A DNA stretch of 48,760 nucleotides. Origin: Cytophagaceae bacterium. GTDB taxonomy: Bacteria > Bacteroidota > Bacteroidia > Cytophagales > Flexibacteraceae. The position numbers were made by a program, and so were the translations under genes. Position 1 is the stretch's first letter; every line of letters begins with the position of its first letter. The notes below the pieces were generated by a model. That model searched no databases. It was not told the origin of the DNA and saw only the letters and a list, made by a program, of their open reading frames with translations. The stretch is from contig CANHWS010000001.1 of assembly GCA_947464365.1 (NCBI GenBank), positions 1 to 48,760 on the forward strand, written 5' to 3'. This document shows positions 25,070 through 34,600 of this stretch, piece after piece.

Positions 25070-26203
25070 ATGTCACACTCACGTCGCAACTTTTTGCGTC
25101 AAGGGGCAATGGCCACTGCAGGGCTAGCTGGGCTGCCATTGATTGCCGATGCATTTAACGGTAGCCAATCCTTTGTTGGGCAAGATCGTCAGGCCTTGAT
25201 CCTAGGTACCGAAAAGCCAGCCATCGCACCAGATGCCAACCAACAAGCTTGGATGGATCTCGGCTTCGGGATGTTCATCCATTATGGAATCAATACCTAC
25301 TACGATAAAGAGTGGAGCGATGGCACACTTGACAAAATCAAGGTCAACCCCAGCAAACTTGATGCCGAGCAGTGGGTCCTGACAGCCAAAGCCGCTGGCA
25401 TGAAATACCTCGTGATGGTAACAAAACACCACGATGGTTTCTGCAATTTTAAGACTGCCCACACCAAGTATTCCATCCAATATACGCCCTACAAAAAGGA
25501 CATCGTCGAGCAAGTAGCCAATGCTTGTGCCAAACATGGCCTCAAACTTGGGCTATACTACAGCCTCTGGGACCGCAACAATCCACTTCACGACAAGGAC
25601 GAACAACGCTATGTAACCTACATGCAGGCTCAGCTAAAGGAGCTGCTAACTCGGTATGGCAGCATTTGCGAACTTTGGTTTGACGGCATGTGGAAAAAAC
25701 AAAAAACGGGCTGGCAGAACAAGGACACCAACAAGAGTAATTCCGAGGTGTTTATGCAAGCCTGGCGCAATGAAGGTGCATACAGGTGGCAGATGGACTA
25801 CATCTACCAATACATTAAGTCGGTGCAGCCCAACTGTCTGGTCATGAACAATAGCACCACTGCCTTCCCTGGTATCCCGTTATTCCCGTGTGATATCCGT
25901 TGTGGTGAGAAGGCCACTGGCACTGCCGAGGACGTCAAAGTCTGGAACTGGCTCGGCGAAGACCGCTACCTGCCTTTGCAAATAGAGACTACCATGAGCC
26001 AAAAAGGCCCCAAAGGTGACTTCGAAAGTGGTTCGTGGTTCTGGCATGACTGGGATCACTCGGTTGCCTCGCATGACCAGATTAATGGCTGGCTCAAGAC
26101 AGCAAAAAACCTCAATGCCAACCTGCTGCTTAACTGCTCACCTTCTCCCCTAGGGCAATTGCGCCCAGAGGACGAAAAGACCTTAAAAACACTCCGAGGT
26201 TAA
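25070..26203 (+). CDS. GH29 alpha-L-fucosidase with Tat signal
   Basis: The product has 377 residues from the ATG at 25070; the ORF opens at 24995, but this start gives a twin-arginine signal, MSHSRRNFLRQGAMATAG, followed by LAGLPLIADAF. The protein would thus be folded before export to the periplasm. The GH29 TIM barrel has GFGMFIHYGINTYY, KYLVMVTKHHDGFCNF, LKLGLYYSLWD and the nucleophile D205 in ELWFDGMW. SGSWFWHDWDH and NANLLLNCSPSPLGQL close the barrel. The acid/base residue cannot be placed by eye. There is no C-terminal beta-sandwich, so the length fits the catalytic domain only. The substrate is probably terminal fucose on plant or glycoprotein glycans. It precedes the GH28 gene by 94 bp. 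Confidence 0.93.
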   Translation: MSHSRRNFLRQGAMATAGLAGLPLIADAFNGSQSFVGQDRQALILGTEKPAIAPDANQQAWMDLGFGMFIHYGINTYYDKEWSDGTLDKIKVNPSKLDAEQWVLTAKAAGMKYLVMVTKHHDGFCNFKTAHTKYSIQYTPYKKDIVEQVANACAKHGLKLGLYYSLWDRNNPLHDKDEQRYVTYMQAQLKELLTRYGSICELWFDGMWKKQKTGWQNKDTNKSNSEVFMQAWRNEGAYRWQMDYIYQYIKSVQPNCLVMNNSTTAFPGIPLFPCDIRCGEKATGTAEDVKVWNWLGEDRYLPLQIETTMSQKGPKGDFESGSWFWHDWDHSVASHDQINGWLKTAKNLNANLLLNCSPSPLGQLRPEDEKTLKTLRG

Positions 26204-26235
26204 TTATCTTGCATCCGCTATGGCCGAGCTCCTCC

Positions 26236-26267
26236 TAATCAATTTGATTACTGGGGCAAAGTCCCAG
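26236..26267. promoter_or_regulatory. Adjacent inverted repeats upstream of the GH28 gene
   Basis: TAATCAA-T-TTGATTA (26236-26250) is a perfect 15-bp palindrome of operator type. CTGGG…CCCAG (26251-26267) follows directly and may form a hairpin. They lie 33-62 bp after the fucosidase stop and 31-62 bp before the GH28 start. No U-run is present. Operator or RNA structure cannot be decided. Confidence 0.4.
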
Positions 26268-26297
26268 CCTAGTACCTTGACGCTTTAGCACCAGATT

Positions 26298-27839
26298 ATG
26301 CCCCTTTCAGTTCGGACCCTGCGGTCCAGAAGCCTGCTGCACATTGGCAGTTTGCGTTTATTGGCCATCCTAGCCTTTACAACCCTTTTAGCGCCCAATA
26401 CCAAAGCAGATGATATCTATAACATCGAGCGGTTTGGGGCAAAAGGTGACGGCAAAACGGTCTGCACAAAGCAGATCCAGGCGGCGCTTGATGCCTGCAC
26501 AAAAGCAGGTGGTGGAACTGTGGTAGTCCCCAAAGGCATCTATGTGACTGGCACGATTTTTATCAAGGACAATACCACCCTCCAGATTGACCCTAATGGC
26601 GTCATCAAAGGAAGCGGTGACATCAAGGACTATACCTTTATGGCCTGGGGTGGCGATGGTAATATTGATCGCCAGCCCTATCATTTGGTAGCCGCGAAGG
26701 ACGCCCATCATATTGCCATCACTGGCACAGGCACCATTGACGGCAACGGCCCTGCCTTCTTCTTGCCTAATGATGGTAAGTCTCCGCGCTGGACACTAGC
26801 TGCCAAAACCAAAGTCAGCCCCATGGTTGAGCTATGGAATTGCAAAGATGTGCGTCTGCGTGACGTGCTGCTCAACAATCCTGCTGGCTGGACTTGTCAT
26901 ATCTTCGACTGTGACCGTGTTGTTATTGATGGCATTCGGATCGACAACAACCTCTTTACGCCCAACTCAGACGGCATTGACATCACTGGTGGGCAAGATG
27001 TGATGATTAGCAACTGCTACATCTCAACCTGTGATGATGCCATCTGCCTCAAGACCAGCCCAGACAGCCGCGAGTGCAAACGCGTTACGGTCACCAACTG
27101 CATCATCCGTACTATGTGTGTTGCCCTCAAGCTCGGCAACGAAAGCTATAAGGATATGAGCCAAGTGACGTTCAGCAACTGTGTTGTTTATGGCTCTAGC
27201 CGTGCAGTCGGCATCTATTCACAAGATGGCGGTGTGCTTGAAGATATAACGGTCAGCAACATCGTCTGCGACACCAAAGCCCCTTTTATCTTCAACAGGC
27301 CAATCCATATCAGCCTTTTGCAGATGGGCAAAACCAGAGGGGCCGTTCGCAACGTACTGATCTCGAACTTTATCGCCAATACCGATGGCCGCATCATGCT
27401 CACATCCGAAGACGGTAGTAAACTCGAGAACATCACCCTACGGGATGTGCAGCTTACCTACCCTTTCATCGAAAATCCAGAGCTTTATGTGATCGGAGCC
27501 CAGAGCAAACAGTTTTCGCCCCGTAGCCTTGAGGCCCGCAAAGCCAAGGCAGCTATCGTGGCTGATAACATCAACAACCTCGTGTTGGATAACCTGACCA
27601 TCAACTGGGTGCATCCTGATAGTACCGTCCATAAGGACTATGCAATGAAAGAGCGCATTGAGCATGGAGGCAAACGTGTCTTCACCCCAGACTATTCAAA
27701 AAGTCATCAGACAGACCTAGGGGTATTCTGGGGTCGCAATGTAAACGGTGGCTATCTGGATATTCCACTTGCCAAGCCTAGTGCTGTTGGCGTCACGCCA
27801 GTCGAGCTCATTAACTCTAACCTCAAGATCAGGGAGTAG
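26298..27839 (+). CDS. GH28 polygalacturonase-like enzyme
   Basis: The 513-residue protein has a signal peptide (…LRLLAILAFTTLLAPNTKA) and an N-terminal pectate-lyase-3-type start, YNIERFGAKGDGKTVCTKQI. A right-handed parallel beta-helix follows. The GH28 acidic motifs are present: PNSDGIDI (D225) and STCDDAICLK (D246, D247). The classical GHG and RIK motifs of endo-polygalacturonases are not visible; the later coil reads MCVALKLGNES instead. Activity on pectin or rhamnogalacturonan is therefore likely but the linkage is open. It probably acts in the periplasm on oligosaccharides imported by a SusCD system. It lies between the fucosidase and xylA on the same strand. Confidence 0.88.
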   Translation: MPLSVRTLRSRSLLHIGSLRLLAILAFTTLLAPNTKADDIYNIERFGAKGDGKTVCTKQIQAALDACTKAGGGTVVVPKGIYVTGTIFIKDNTTLQIDPNGVIKGSGDIKDYTFMAWGGDGNIDRQPYHLVAAKDAHHIAITGTGTIDGNGPAFFLPNDGKSPRWTLAAKTKVSPMVELWNCKDVRLRDVLLNNPAGWTCHIFDCDRVVIDGIRIDNNLFTPNSDGIDITGGQDVMISNCYISTCDDAICLKTSPDSRECKRVTVTNCIIRTMCVALKLGNESYKDMSQVTFSNCVVYGSSRAVGIYSQDGGVLEDITVSNIVCDTKAPFIFNRPIHISLLQMGKTRGAVRNVLISNFIANTDGRIMLTSEDGSKLENITLRDVQLTYPFIENPELYVIGAQSKQFSPRSLEARKAKAAIVADNINNLVLDNLTINWVHPDSTVHKDYAMKERIEHGGKRVFTPDYSKSHQTDLGVFWGRNVNGGYLDIPLAKPSAVGVTPVELINSNLKIRE

Positions 27840-27890
27840 GCGTAGTATAATTTGCAATCCTGCCCCGCTAGGGTCGATATTGTGCATTCA

Positions 27891-27930
27891 GCTGGGGTCA
27901 TATTCAAAGCTCCGTTCCCAGCATACCCCA
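27891..27930 (+). promoter_or_regulatory. Mutually exclusive hairpins in the xylA leader
   Basis: GCTGGG (27891-27896) can pair with CCCAGC (27917-27922), while the overlapping TGGGGT (27893-27898) can pair with ACCCCA (27925-27930). Both are 6-bp and cannot form together. The region ends 67 bp before the xylA ATG. This may be coincidence. Confidence 0.25.
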
Positions 27931-27997
27931 CCCTCATTGATACAGTACCCTACCAAACCAGTCATTCACCCTTTTTCATACTGCCTTAACCTCAATC

Positions 27998-29335
27998 ATG
28001 GCACTTAAAGTCACAACAGGCGATAAAGTCTATTTCCCTTTCATTGACCAAGTCAAGTACGAAGGTCGCGAAAGCCGCAACCCGCTCGCATTCAAGTTCT
28101 ACCAAGCTGACAAAGTGGTGGCTGGCAAAACGATGGAGGAGCACTTCCGTTTTGCAGTAGCCTATTGGCACACCCTCTGCGGCACTGGTGGTGATCCATT
28201 CGGCCCAGGCACCAAGCTGTTCCCTTGGTCAACCTCAAATGACCCGATCCAGGCGGCCAAGGACAAAGCTGACGCTGCTTTCGAGTTTGCAACCAAGCTC
28301 AACATTCCGTTCTACTGTTTCCATGACATCGACTTGGCACCAGAAGGCAACACCTTTGCTGAGTACGAAAAAAACCTAGCCACCATCGTTGAGTATGCCA
28401 AAGGCAAACAAGCCGCTAGTGGTGTCAAGTTGCTTTGGGGTACAGCCAACGTATTCAGCAACCCACGCTACATGAACGGCGCTAGCACCAACCCTGACTT
28501 CAACGTCGTGGCTCAAGCTGGTGCTCAGGTCAAAAACGCCATCGATGCAACGATCGCTCTTGGTGGTGAGAACTATGTATTCTGGGGTGGTCGTGAAGGT
28601 TATCAGTCCTTGCTCAATACCAACATGAAGCGTGAGCAAGAGCACCTTGCCCGTTTCCTGACAATGGCACGTGACTACGGCCGCAAAAATGGCTTCAATG
28701 GCACTTTCTTGATTGAGCCTAAACCAATGGAGCCGAGCAAACATCAGTACGACTTTGACTCAGCAACCGTTATCGGATTCCTACGTCATCATGGGCTGGA
28801 CAAAGACTTCAAACTCAATATTGAGGTCAACCACGCCACCTTGGCGCTCCATACCTTCCAACACGAGCTACAGACTGCGGTAGACGCTGGCATGCTAGGC
28901 AGCATCGATGCCAACCGTGGCGACTACCAAAACGGATGGGATACCGACCAGTTCCCGAACAACATCTACGAAATCACCGAAGCCATGCTTGTAGTGCTCG
29001 AAGGTGGTGGCTTTGGCACAGGTGGTGTCAACTTTGACGCCAAAACCCGCCGTAACAGCACCGATCTGGAGGACATCTTCTACGCCCACATTGGTGCAAT
29101 GGATGTTTTCGCCCGTGCATTGCTGATTGCCGACAGGATCCTGACCGAAAGCCCGTACAAAAAACTACGGACCGAGCGTTATGCCAGCTTTGACAGTAGC
29201 CATGGTGCTGCATTCGAAAGTGGCAAACTCACCCTTGAAGACCTACGCAACCATGCAGCCACCGCTGGCGAACCAAGTGTCACAAGTGGCCGCCAAGAGT
29301 ATTACGAAAACTTGGTAAACGAGTACCTATTCTAG
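27998..29335 (+). CDS. xylA: Xylose isomerase
   Basis: XylA converts D-xylose to D-xylulose in the cytoplasm using two divalent metals. The length, 445 residues, is that of class II enzymes. Motifs run in order: the catalytic His in CFHDIDLAPEG (H109), YVFWGGREGY, LIEPKPMEPSKHQYD, LNIEVNHATLA, GSIDANRGD and GGVNFDAKTRRNSTD. All metal ligands appear intact. There is no signal peptide. No xylulokinase (xylB) or xylose transporter is adjacent, so the downstream step is encoded elsewhere. It is the last gene of the catabolic run that starts at 19361 and is followed by a terminator. Confidence 0.98.
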   Translation: MALKVTTGDKVYFPFIDQVKYEGRESRNPLAFKFYQADKVVAGKTMEEHFRFAVAYWHTLCGTGGDPFGPGTKLFPWSTSNDPIQAAKDKADAAFEFATKLNIPFYCFHDIDLAPEGNTFAEYEKNLATIVEYAKGKQAASGVKLLWGTANVFSNPRYMNGASTNPDFNVVAQAGAQVKNAIDATIALGGENYVFWGGREGYQSLLNTNMKREQEHLARFLTMARDYGRKNGFNGTFLIEPKPMEPSKHQYDFDSATVIGFLRHHGLDKDFKLNIEVNHATLALHTFQHELQTAVDAGMLGSIDANRGDYQNGWDTDQFPNNIYEITEAMLVVLEGGGFGTGGVNFDAKTRRNSTDLEDIFYAHIGAMDVFARALLIADRILTESPYKKLRTERYASFDSSHGAAFESGKLTLEDLRNHAATAGEPSVTSGRQEYYENLVNEYLF

Positions 29336-29362
29336 GCCAACTTCGCTTTCGGACCACATATC

Positions 29363-29400
29363 AACAAACCCATGATAGTCGTCGTGGGTTTGTTTGCGTT
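29363..29400 (+). terminator. Intrinsic terminator after xylA
   Basis: AACAAACCCA (29363-29372) pairs perfectly with TGGGTTTGTT (29385-29394) around a 12-nt loop; the tail TTGCGTT is only moderately T-rich. Confidence 0.75.
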
Positions 29401-29536
29401 TGGTGCAAAGTATGCCCTAATTCGCTGATAACACGGTCATGACCTCAGAGATGTATTAGGCCCCTTTGAAGCCCCTGATTTGGCAACGGCCTGGATAGGT
29501 TTCGGAATGACAAAAGGGTGGCTGAATGCCTTAAGA

Positions 29537-29570
29537 TTGCGATACACATTGATTATAAGGCCTATTTTTG
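29537..29570 (+). promoter_or_regulatory. Candidate distal promoter for the SusCD locus
   Basis: TTG (29537-29539), 23 nt and TATTTTTG (29563-29570) fit the Bacteroidota consensus at the upper spacing limit. It lies ~350 bp before the first SusD gene, so a long leader would result. No better match is nearer to the gene. Confidence 0.35.
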
Positions 29571-29631
29571 CGAAAATATTAAAAATGAACCAATGCTCAA
29601 GATGCCCTTGCAATACTTTGGTCCCTAATAA

Positions 29632-29745
29632 CTAGTTTTGGGACTGTCTGCTTTAGATGATTGCGAAAAAACTAGGCCATAGCATAGCTTATTGCCAATT
29701 ACTAGCGCAGGCTAGCCTCAGTGCTAGTCTTGTTGTCTGACAACT
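29632..29745. repeat. Cluster of inverted repeats upstream of the SusCD locus
   Basis: CTAGTTTT/AAAACTAG (29632-29639, 29668-29675) encloses 28 nt. ACTAGCGC/GTGCTAGT (29701-29708, 29721-29728, one G-U pair) encloses the perfect palindrome AGGCTAGCCT (29709-29718). GTTGTC-T-GACAAC (29733-29745) follows. The density suggests operator sites or a structured leader. Confidence 0.45.
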
Positions 29746-29919
29746 TTGCACTTGGTCCAAGCCGTGTAGGGCATCCCTCCCGCTCTGCCGACCAAAGCAA
29801 GTAATGCCAACCTAACAAGGCCAACGGAGGCAATTGACGCTCCACCTTATCAGGACAATACCAGCCTGCTACACCTAATTGGTTTGCAAGGTTTTATCAT
29901 ATTGGTATAGCATTACTGC

Positions 29920-31620
29920 ATGAAAACATCAAGTCGCTTTTTTGTTGGCTTTGGTGACAGGCTTGTCTCTGTCATCACTAAGGTCAGCCGTCCAGGCTTA
30001 GCCACAGTGCTGCTGGTATCGGTACTTATGGGTTGCGCCCCAAGGCTCGACATCAACCCATCTCTCGACATTCCTGATGCGCAATCCGTCAAAAATGTAG
30101 ATGACCTCAACCAAGTCCTGACTTCGGCATATGCTAGCATTGCCTCCAAGTATTTCTTAGGTGCTAGCCTTAAGGTTTGGCCAGATGTGATCTCAGACCA
30201 GATCGTGATCAACCCAGCCTCGCCCTATGCCCTTAAAGAAACTGATATAGCCAACCGTAGGTTTAACGCATCGGACAGCCTGATTATTTTGGCATGGGAG
30301 CAAGGTTATCGCGCCGTTAACTTATCCAACCAAGTCATAGACAAGGTCCAGAACGGTGGCCTTTCTGGTGAAGCCTTTACCCGCAATCGTGACCGCATCC
30401 TTGGTGAGGCCTACTTCATCAGGGCGGTAGCCTTGTTTGAACTAGTGCGCTTTTTTGCACCAGCTTATACAAGCAGCACTGCCAATCAGTTAGCCATCCC
30501 GATGCCTCTGAGTCCGTCAACTGTGCGGGAGAACCCACCAATCCCGACTTTAGACCAACTTTATCAGCAGGTAAAGCAAGACTTGAGCACAGCAGCTACC
30601 CTCCTACCCTTCCGATACTCCACCACCACCGCCAAGTCAGGTAGTTTTTCGGTATTCGGGAATGCAACAGGGGCGGCAGCCAAAGCATACCTAGCCAAGG
30701 TTTGTTTCCAGCAAGGCGGCAGTAACGAGCAGCAGGCCCTGCAAGCGATAAACGAAACCATCGGTACAGTTGACTCCTTGGTTGATGGCCAATATTATCC
30801 AGAAAACTTCCCGATGGTTGGCAGCAACACCCGTGATATTGGCCCTGGTGCTGCCTATTCCAACTATGGTGTTGTAGGCCGCGGATCTTATGCTGCCTTT
30901 GCTACCCCAAATAATGAATTCCCTGAGGTGATCTTCAACATCATGAATCGTGGAGATCAGGATTTCAGCCGAGAAATATTCTACCGCTACACCTACGATC
31001 TGACCTTGGCTGGCACTAACCCACGGTACCTCCTGTCAGACACGTTCCGCCTACGGAATTTCACGCTCAGCACAGATGCACGCTTTGCATACTATACAGG
31101 CGGTGTGACCAAGTACAACGGCAATAGGTTCTGCATCCAGAAGTGGTTTAATTCCTCACCGACCTTTAACGTCATCGTAATCAGGAGCGCTGAGCTGGTA
31201 CTAAGCCGGGCACGCATCCATTTCAATTTGGCACAGCAGACGACAGATCCTACCCTTCGTCAGCAATACCTGACCAAAGCCTTACATGACATGTTCTATG
31301 TCAAAAAAAAGTCCCGTAGGCTAACTACTGGTGCCGCTCGCCCACTGGACAACCTCAACTACTGCTACACCAACGCTAGGATACCGAACAACAACGCCTT
31401 CGAGACCTTGCTGGATCAGGAACTGAACCGTGAGCGCCAACGTGAGCTTTTTGGTGAAGGTGACCGCCTACACGACATCCGTCGCCAAGGCCTGACCGTT
31501 ATTTCAGGCAATGGGCAGCGAGGATCCGAGAACATCCCCGACTACAACCTGCCGCTCGAAAAGTCCATCTTACCGATTCCGATTAGTGAAACGGCCATCA
31601 ATGCATCACTCAATCGTTAG
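29920..31620 (+). CDS. SusD/RagB family outer-membrane lipoprotein (first)
   Basis: SusD proteins are surface lipoproteins that cap the SusC transporter and bind glycan. The product has 566 residues. The lipoprotein signal ends at Cys39 (VSVLMGCAPRL). The SusD-like N-terminus DINPSLDIPD and VDDLNQVLTSAYAS is typical, followed by TPR-like helices (DRILGEAYFIRAVALFELVR) and the C-terminal signature LNRERQRELFGEGDRLHDIR. It lies before, not after, a SusC gene (24 bp gap), the reverse of the normal order. Its own upstream region carries a candidate promoter and palindromes. The ligand is unknown. Confidence 0.95.
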   Translation: MKTSSRFFVGFGDRLVSVITKVSRPGLATVLLVSVLMGCAPRLDINPSLDIPDAQSVKNVDDLNQVLTSAYASIASKYFLGASLKVWPDVISDQIVINPASPYALKETDIANRRFNASDSLIILAWEQGYRAVNLSNQVIDKVQNGGLSGEAFTRNRDRILGEAYFIRAVALFELVRFFAPAYTSSTANQLAIPMPLSPSTVRENPPIPTLDQLYQQVKQDLSTAATLLPFRYSTTTAKSGSFSVFGNATGAAAKAYLAKVCFQQGGSNEQQALQAINETIGTVDSLVDGQYYPENFPMVGSNTRDIGPGAAYSNYGVVGRGSYAAFATPNNEFPEVIFNIMNRGDQDFSREIFYRYTYDLTLAGTNPRYLLSDTFRLRNFTLSTDARFAYYTGGVTKYNGNRFCIQKWFNSSPTFNVIVIRSAELVLSRARIHFNLAQQTTDPTLRQQYLTKALHDMFYVKKKSRRLTTGAARPLDNLNYCYTNARIPNNNAFETLLDQELNRERQRELFGEGDRLHDIRRQGLTVISGNGQRGSENIPDYNLPLEKSILPIPISETAINASLNR

Positions 31621-31644
31621 TCGCACCCACATAACTTCCTAGTT

Positions 31645-34600
31645 TTGAAGCGTTCCATTCTTTTTCCTGTTTCCAAACCATACCAATACGGGTTTGCGGT
31701 TGGCATCCTTGCCTTGCTTTTGGCCATGATGAGCCAGCAGTCAATGGCCCAGTATTCGCGTAGGGATACAACGAGCATCACTGCTTCTGGTCGGGTTTAC
31801 CTATTGCCAGACACAACAGTCGGTGTCGCCAATGCCGAAATCCAGTTCAAGGGCAAGTCCAAAGGCACCATCAGTGGGGCCGACGGGTCATTCAGTATCA
31901 AGGGATATCAGCAAACGGATACCACCTTATTGGTGACCTTTGCTGGCTACATCCCACAAGAGGTTAGGTTAGGAGATATAACCGAAGGTCTATCTGTCCG
32001 CCTTGTAATTGAGCCTGATTATCAATACCTCGGGATCGGAAGGATTAGAACAGATGTAAGCCCTTACAGCATCGGCACCTCGGGTGCCGATGCCATCAAA
32101 CAACACCCTGCCAATAGTTTTGAAGGGGCGCTACAAGGCCGTATTTCAGGTCTGCAAGTCACCCAAAGTACAGGTCTAACTTCGGCTGCTGTTACTACAC
32201 GCCTGCGCGGCCTAGTCAATGTGATGGGCGATGCTCAGCCACTGTTTGTCCTTGATGGTGTACCACTTGTCAGCGGTACCAACGGTGACGGCGGCGGTGG
32301 TATCGGGAACAACTATGGCTATAACAACTCACCTCTGGCCGAAATCAATGCAGGCGACATCGACAAAATCGAAGTCCTGAAAGATGGTGCTAGCCAAGCG
32401 ATGTATGGTGCCCGTGGTGCTAACGGTGTCATCTTGTTGACCTCTAAAAAAGGCTTGGCTGGCAAAACACGGTTTAACTTCAACTACAATGTTGGCATCC
32501 TACAGCCTACCAACACTGTCAAACTAGCCAATGGTAGCCAATACCGCCAAGCAGTAGATAAAGCCTATGCCAATAGCTTCGGCGCAGCCCCAGTTGATAA
32601 TGGCAGCGCACGCTACTTGGTAGGTGGTGATAGCATCTTTGGGTTTAATACTGGCCTAGCTAATGGCACTAACACCAACTGGCTTGACAAATCTCTCCAA
32701 ACGGGTAGCATCCAGAACGCCAGCCTTAGCATCAGTGGTGGTAGCAAACGGGTTAGCTTTTTCACCTCGGTGGACTACCGCAACGAAAAAGGCATCCTGA
32801 AAGGCACTAACCAAGACCGGCTTTCAGTTCGGTTCAATGCCGAAAATAAAGCGACCGAATTTCTTACCCTTGGTCTCCGGACCCAGCTATCGCTCAGCTT
32901 TGGCAATTATGCCCCATCAGGTACGGATACCTCGGCTGGCTTCGGTATGGCACAGAGTGCTGCCTTGCCCATCTTCCCGACCAATCTGCCTAATGGTGTT
33001 ACGGATCCATACAACTTAAGCAATACCTATTTCAACCCCTATCGTGGCACTAATGGTGACCTCACGACCAACAACGACTTCTTCCGGAATCAACGCAACG
33101 TCTTCCGGAATGTTGGTGTGATTTACGCCTCGTTTGACTTCCTGAAGCATTTTAACTTCCGCTCAGAAGCTGGCCTAGACTACTATAACAACAACGACCG
33201 TACGTTTAGGTCTGGCATGTTGCGCCTGCGTAACACCCTATTGCCACGTGGCACCTTTGCCTTGACACCAACGGCAGTCGGCACCGATGCACGCCAGTTG
33301 ACCTACAATGCCCAGCTCAACAACTACCTGAGCTATGGTCAAACCTTTGGGAATACCGAGGTTTCGGCTTTGGTCGGCAACCAATACACCAATAGCTATT
33401 CGTCCTACAACCTAGCGGCCAGCGAGCGTATGCCAAACGAATATAGCGGCCTGACCTCTGCTGGCGCAATTGGCTTTGGCCTCCCAACTGGTGGCGCCAC
33501 GGGCTTTGCTTACAATGCTTGGTTTGGCAAAGCGACTGCTATCCACAACAACAAATATGTCTTGACCGTAAGTGGCCGTGCCGAAAGCAGCAGCCGATTT
33601 GGCAAGGACAACCTATGGGCATTCTACCCTTCGGTTGCAGCAGCATGGGTCATCAGCCGTGAGGACTTTATGGTTGGCACCAATGGCTGGTTGTCAGCAC
33701 TTAAACTCCGTACCTCGTATGGCCTAACAGGTAACTCGATGTTCGAGAACGACATATCAGTCGGATACTGGCGTGGTGGACCATCTTATGTCGATCCTGC
33801 TACGTTTGTCCCTGGCCGCTCGCAGTTCCGCCTATCGAACGGGCAGCTAACCAGCGACAAAATCACCCACTTCACAGCCGGGTTTGATGCAGCGCTGCTT
33901 ACTGACCGTGTTATGATCTCAGCCGACTTCTTTGTGCGCCAGAACACCAATGCCTTGACTGCCTTCCCTGTGGCCCCGTCTCAGGGTGTGATCAATGGCT
34001 ACAGCTACGAAAACAAAGGCAAACTATCGGCCACAGGTATTGAGGTTACACTCACTAGCCAGAATGTCAAGACCGAAAACTTTGGTTGGTCTACCGCCTT
34101 CACACTTGGCTATACCACTAGCCGAGTTAATGATCTATCTGGTCTCAACACCGCCCAGTCACCAGCTTACGGAGATGTACGCCTGATAGAAGGCTACAAC
34201 TACGGTACCTATTACTTGGCTCGCTGGGCTGGTACTGCGTCAAGTGACGATGCGCAAGGCCGTTGGAAAGCTGGCGATGAGTTGTTGCTTGACCGCAATG
34301 GCAATCAGTTCCGTCCTACTTCTGTTAGTCAGATAGACTCTGCCCGTGTCCTTATTGATGGCAAACAAACTACCCCAACCGTTTATGGTGGCCTCAACAA
34401 CACCTTGACCTTCATGGGCTTTGATCTTGGCGTTTATTTCACCTATAGCTTGGGCCAAAGCCTGCTGGACTATGGTGCACATCGTCAGAGCTATGTAACT
34501 GGCAACAGCAACCTGCGCGAGTCCGCACTAGAAGAGGCCAACCTCTATTACAATGGCAATGGAAAAGTTGATCCGCTTGCTTCTCGCATCACAGATCGCT

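Larger units (their letters stand above)
29401..29919. other. Long intergenic region before the SusCD locus
   Basis: No coding ORF was recognised across ~520 bp, and no remnant of a SusC C-terminus is evident by eye. The region holds a candidate promoter (29537-29570) and a cluster of inverted repeats (29632-29745), annotated separately. It probably contains the control region of the polysaccharide-uptake locus. Confidence 0.5.

Noticed and set aside
24952..25158. 68-aa ORF whose inner ATG begins a signal-peptide-like stretch (MRYFLLLGALATCSWF)
   Set aside because: It overlaps the start and Tat signal of the fucosidase gene in another frame and has no conserved tail; most likely chance.
29401..29919. 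Relic of a SusC gene upstream of the first SusD
   Set aside because: No barrel-end motif or SusC-like frame could be seen by eye in this stretch; an alignment of the translated region would be decisive.
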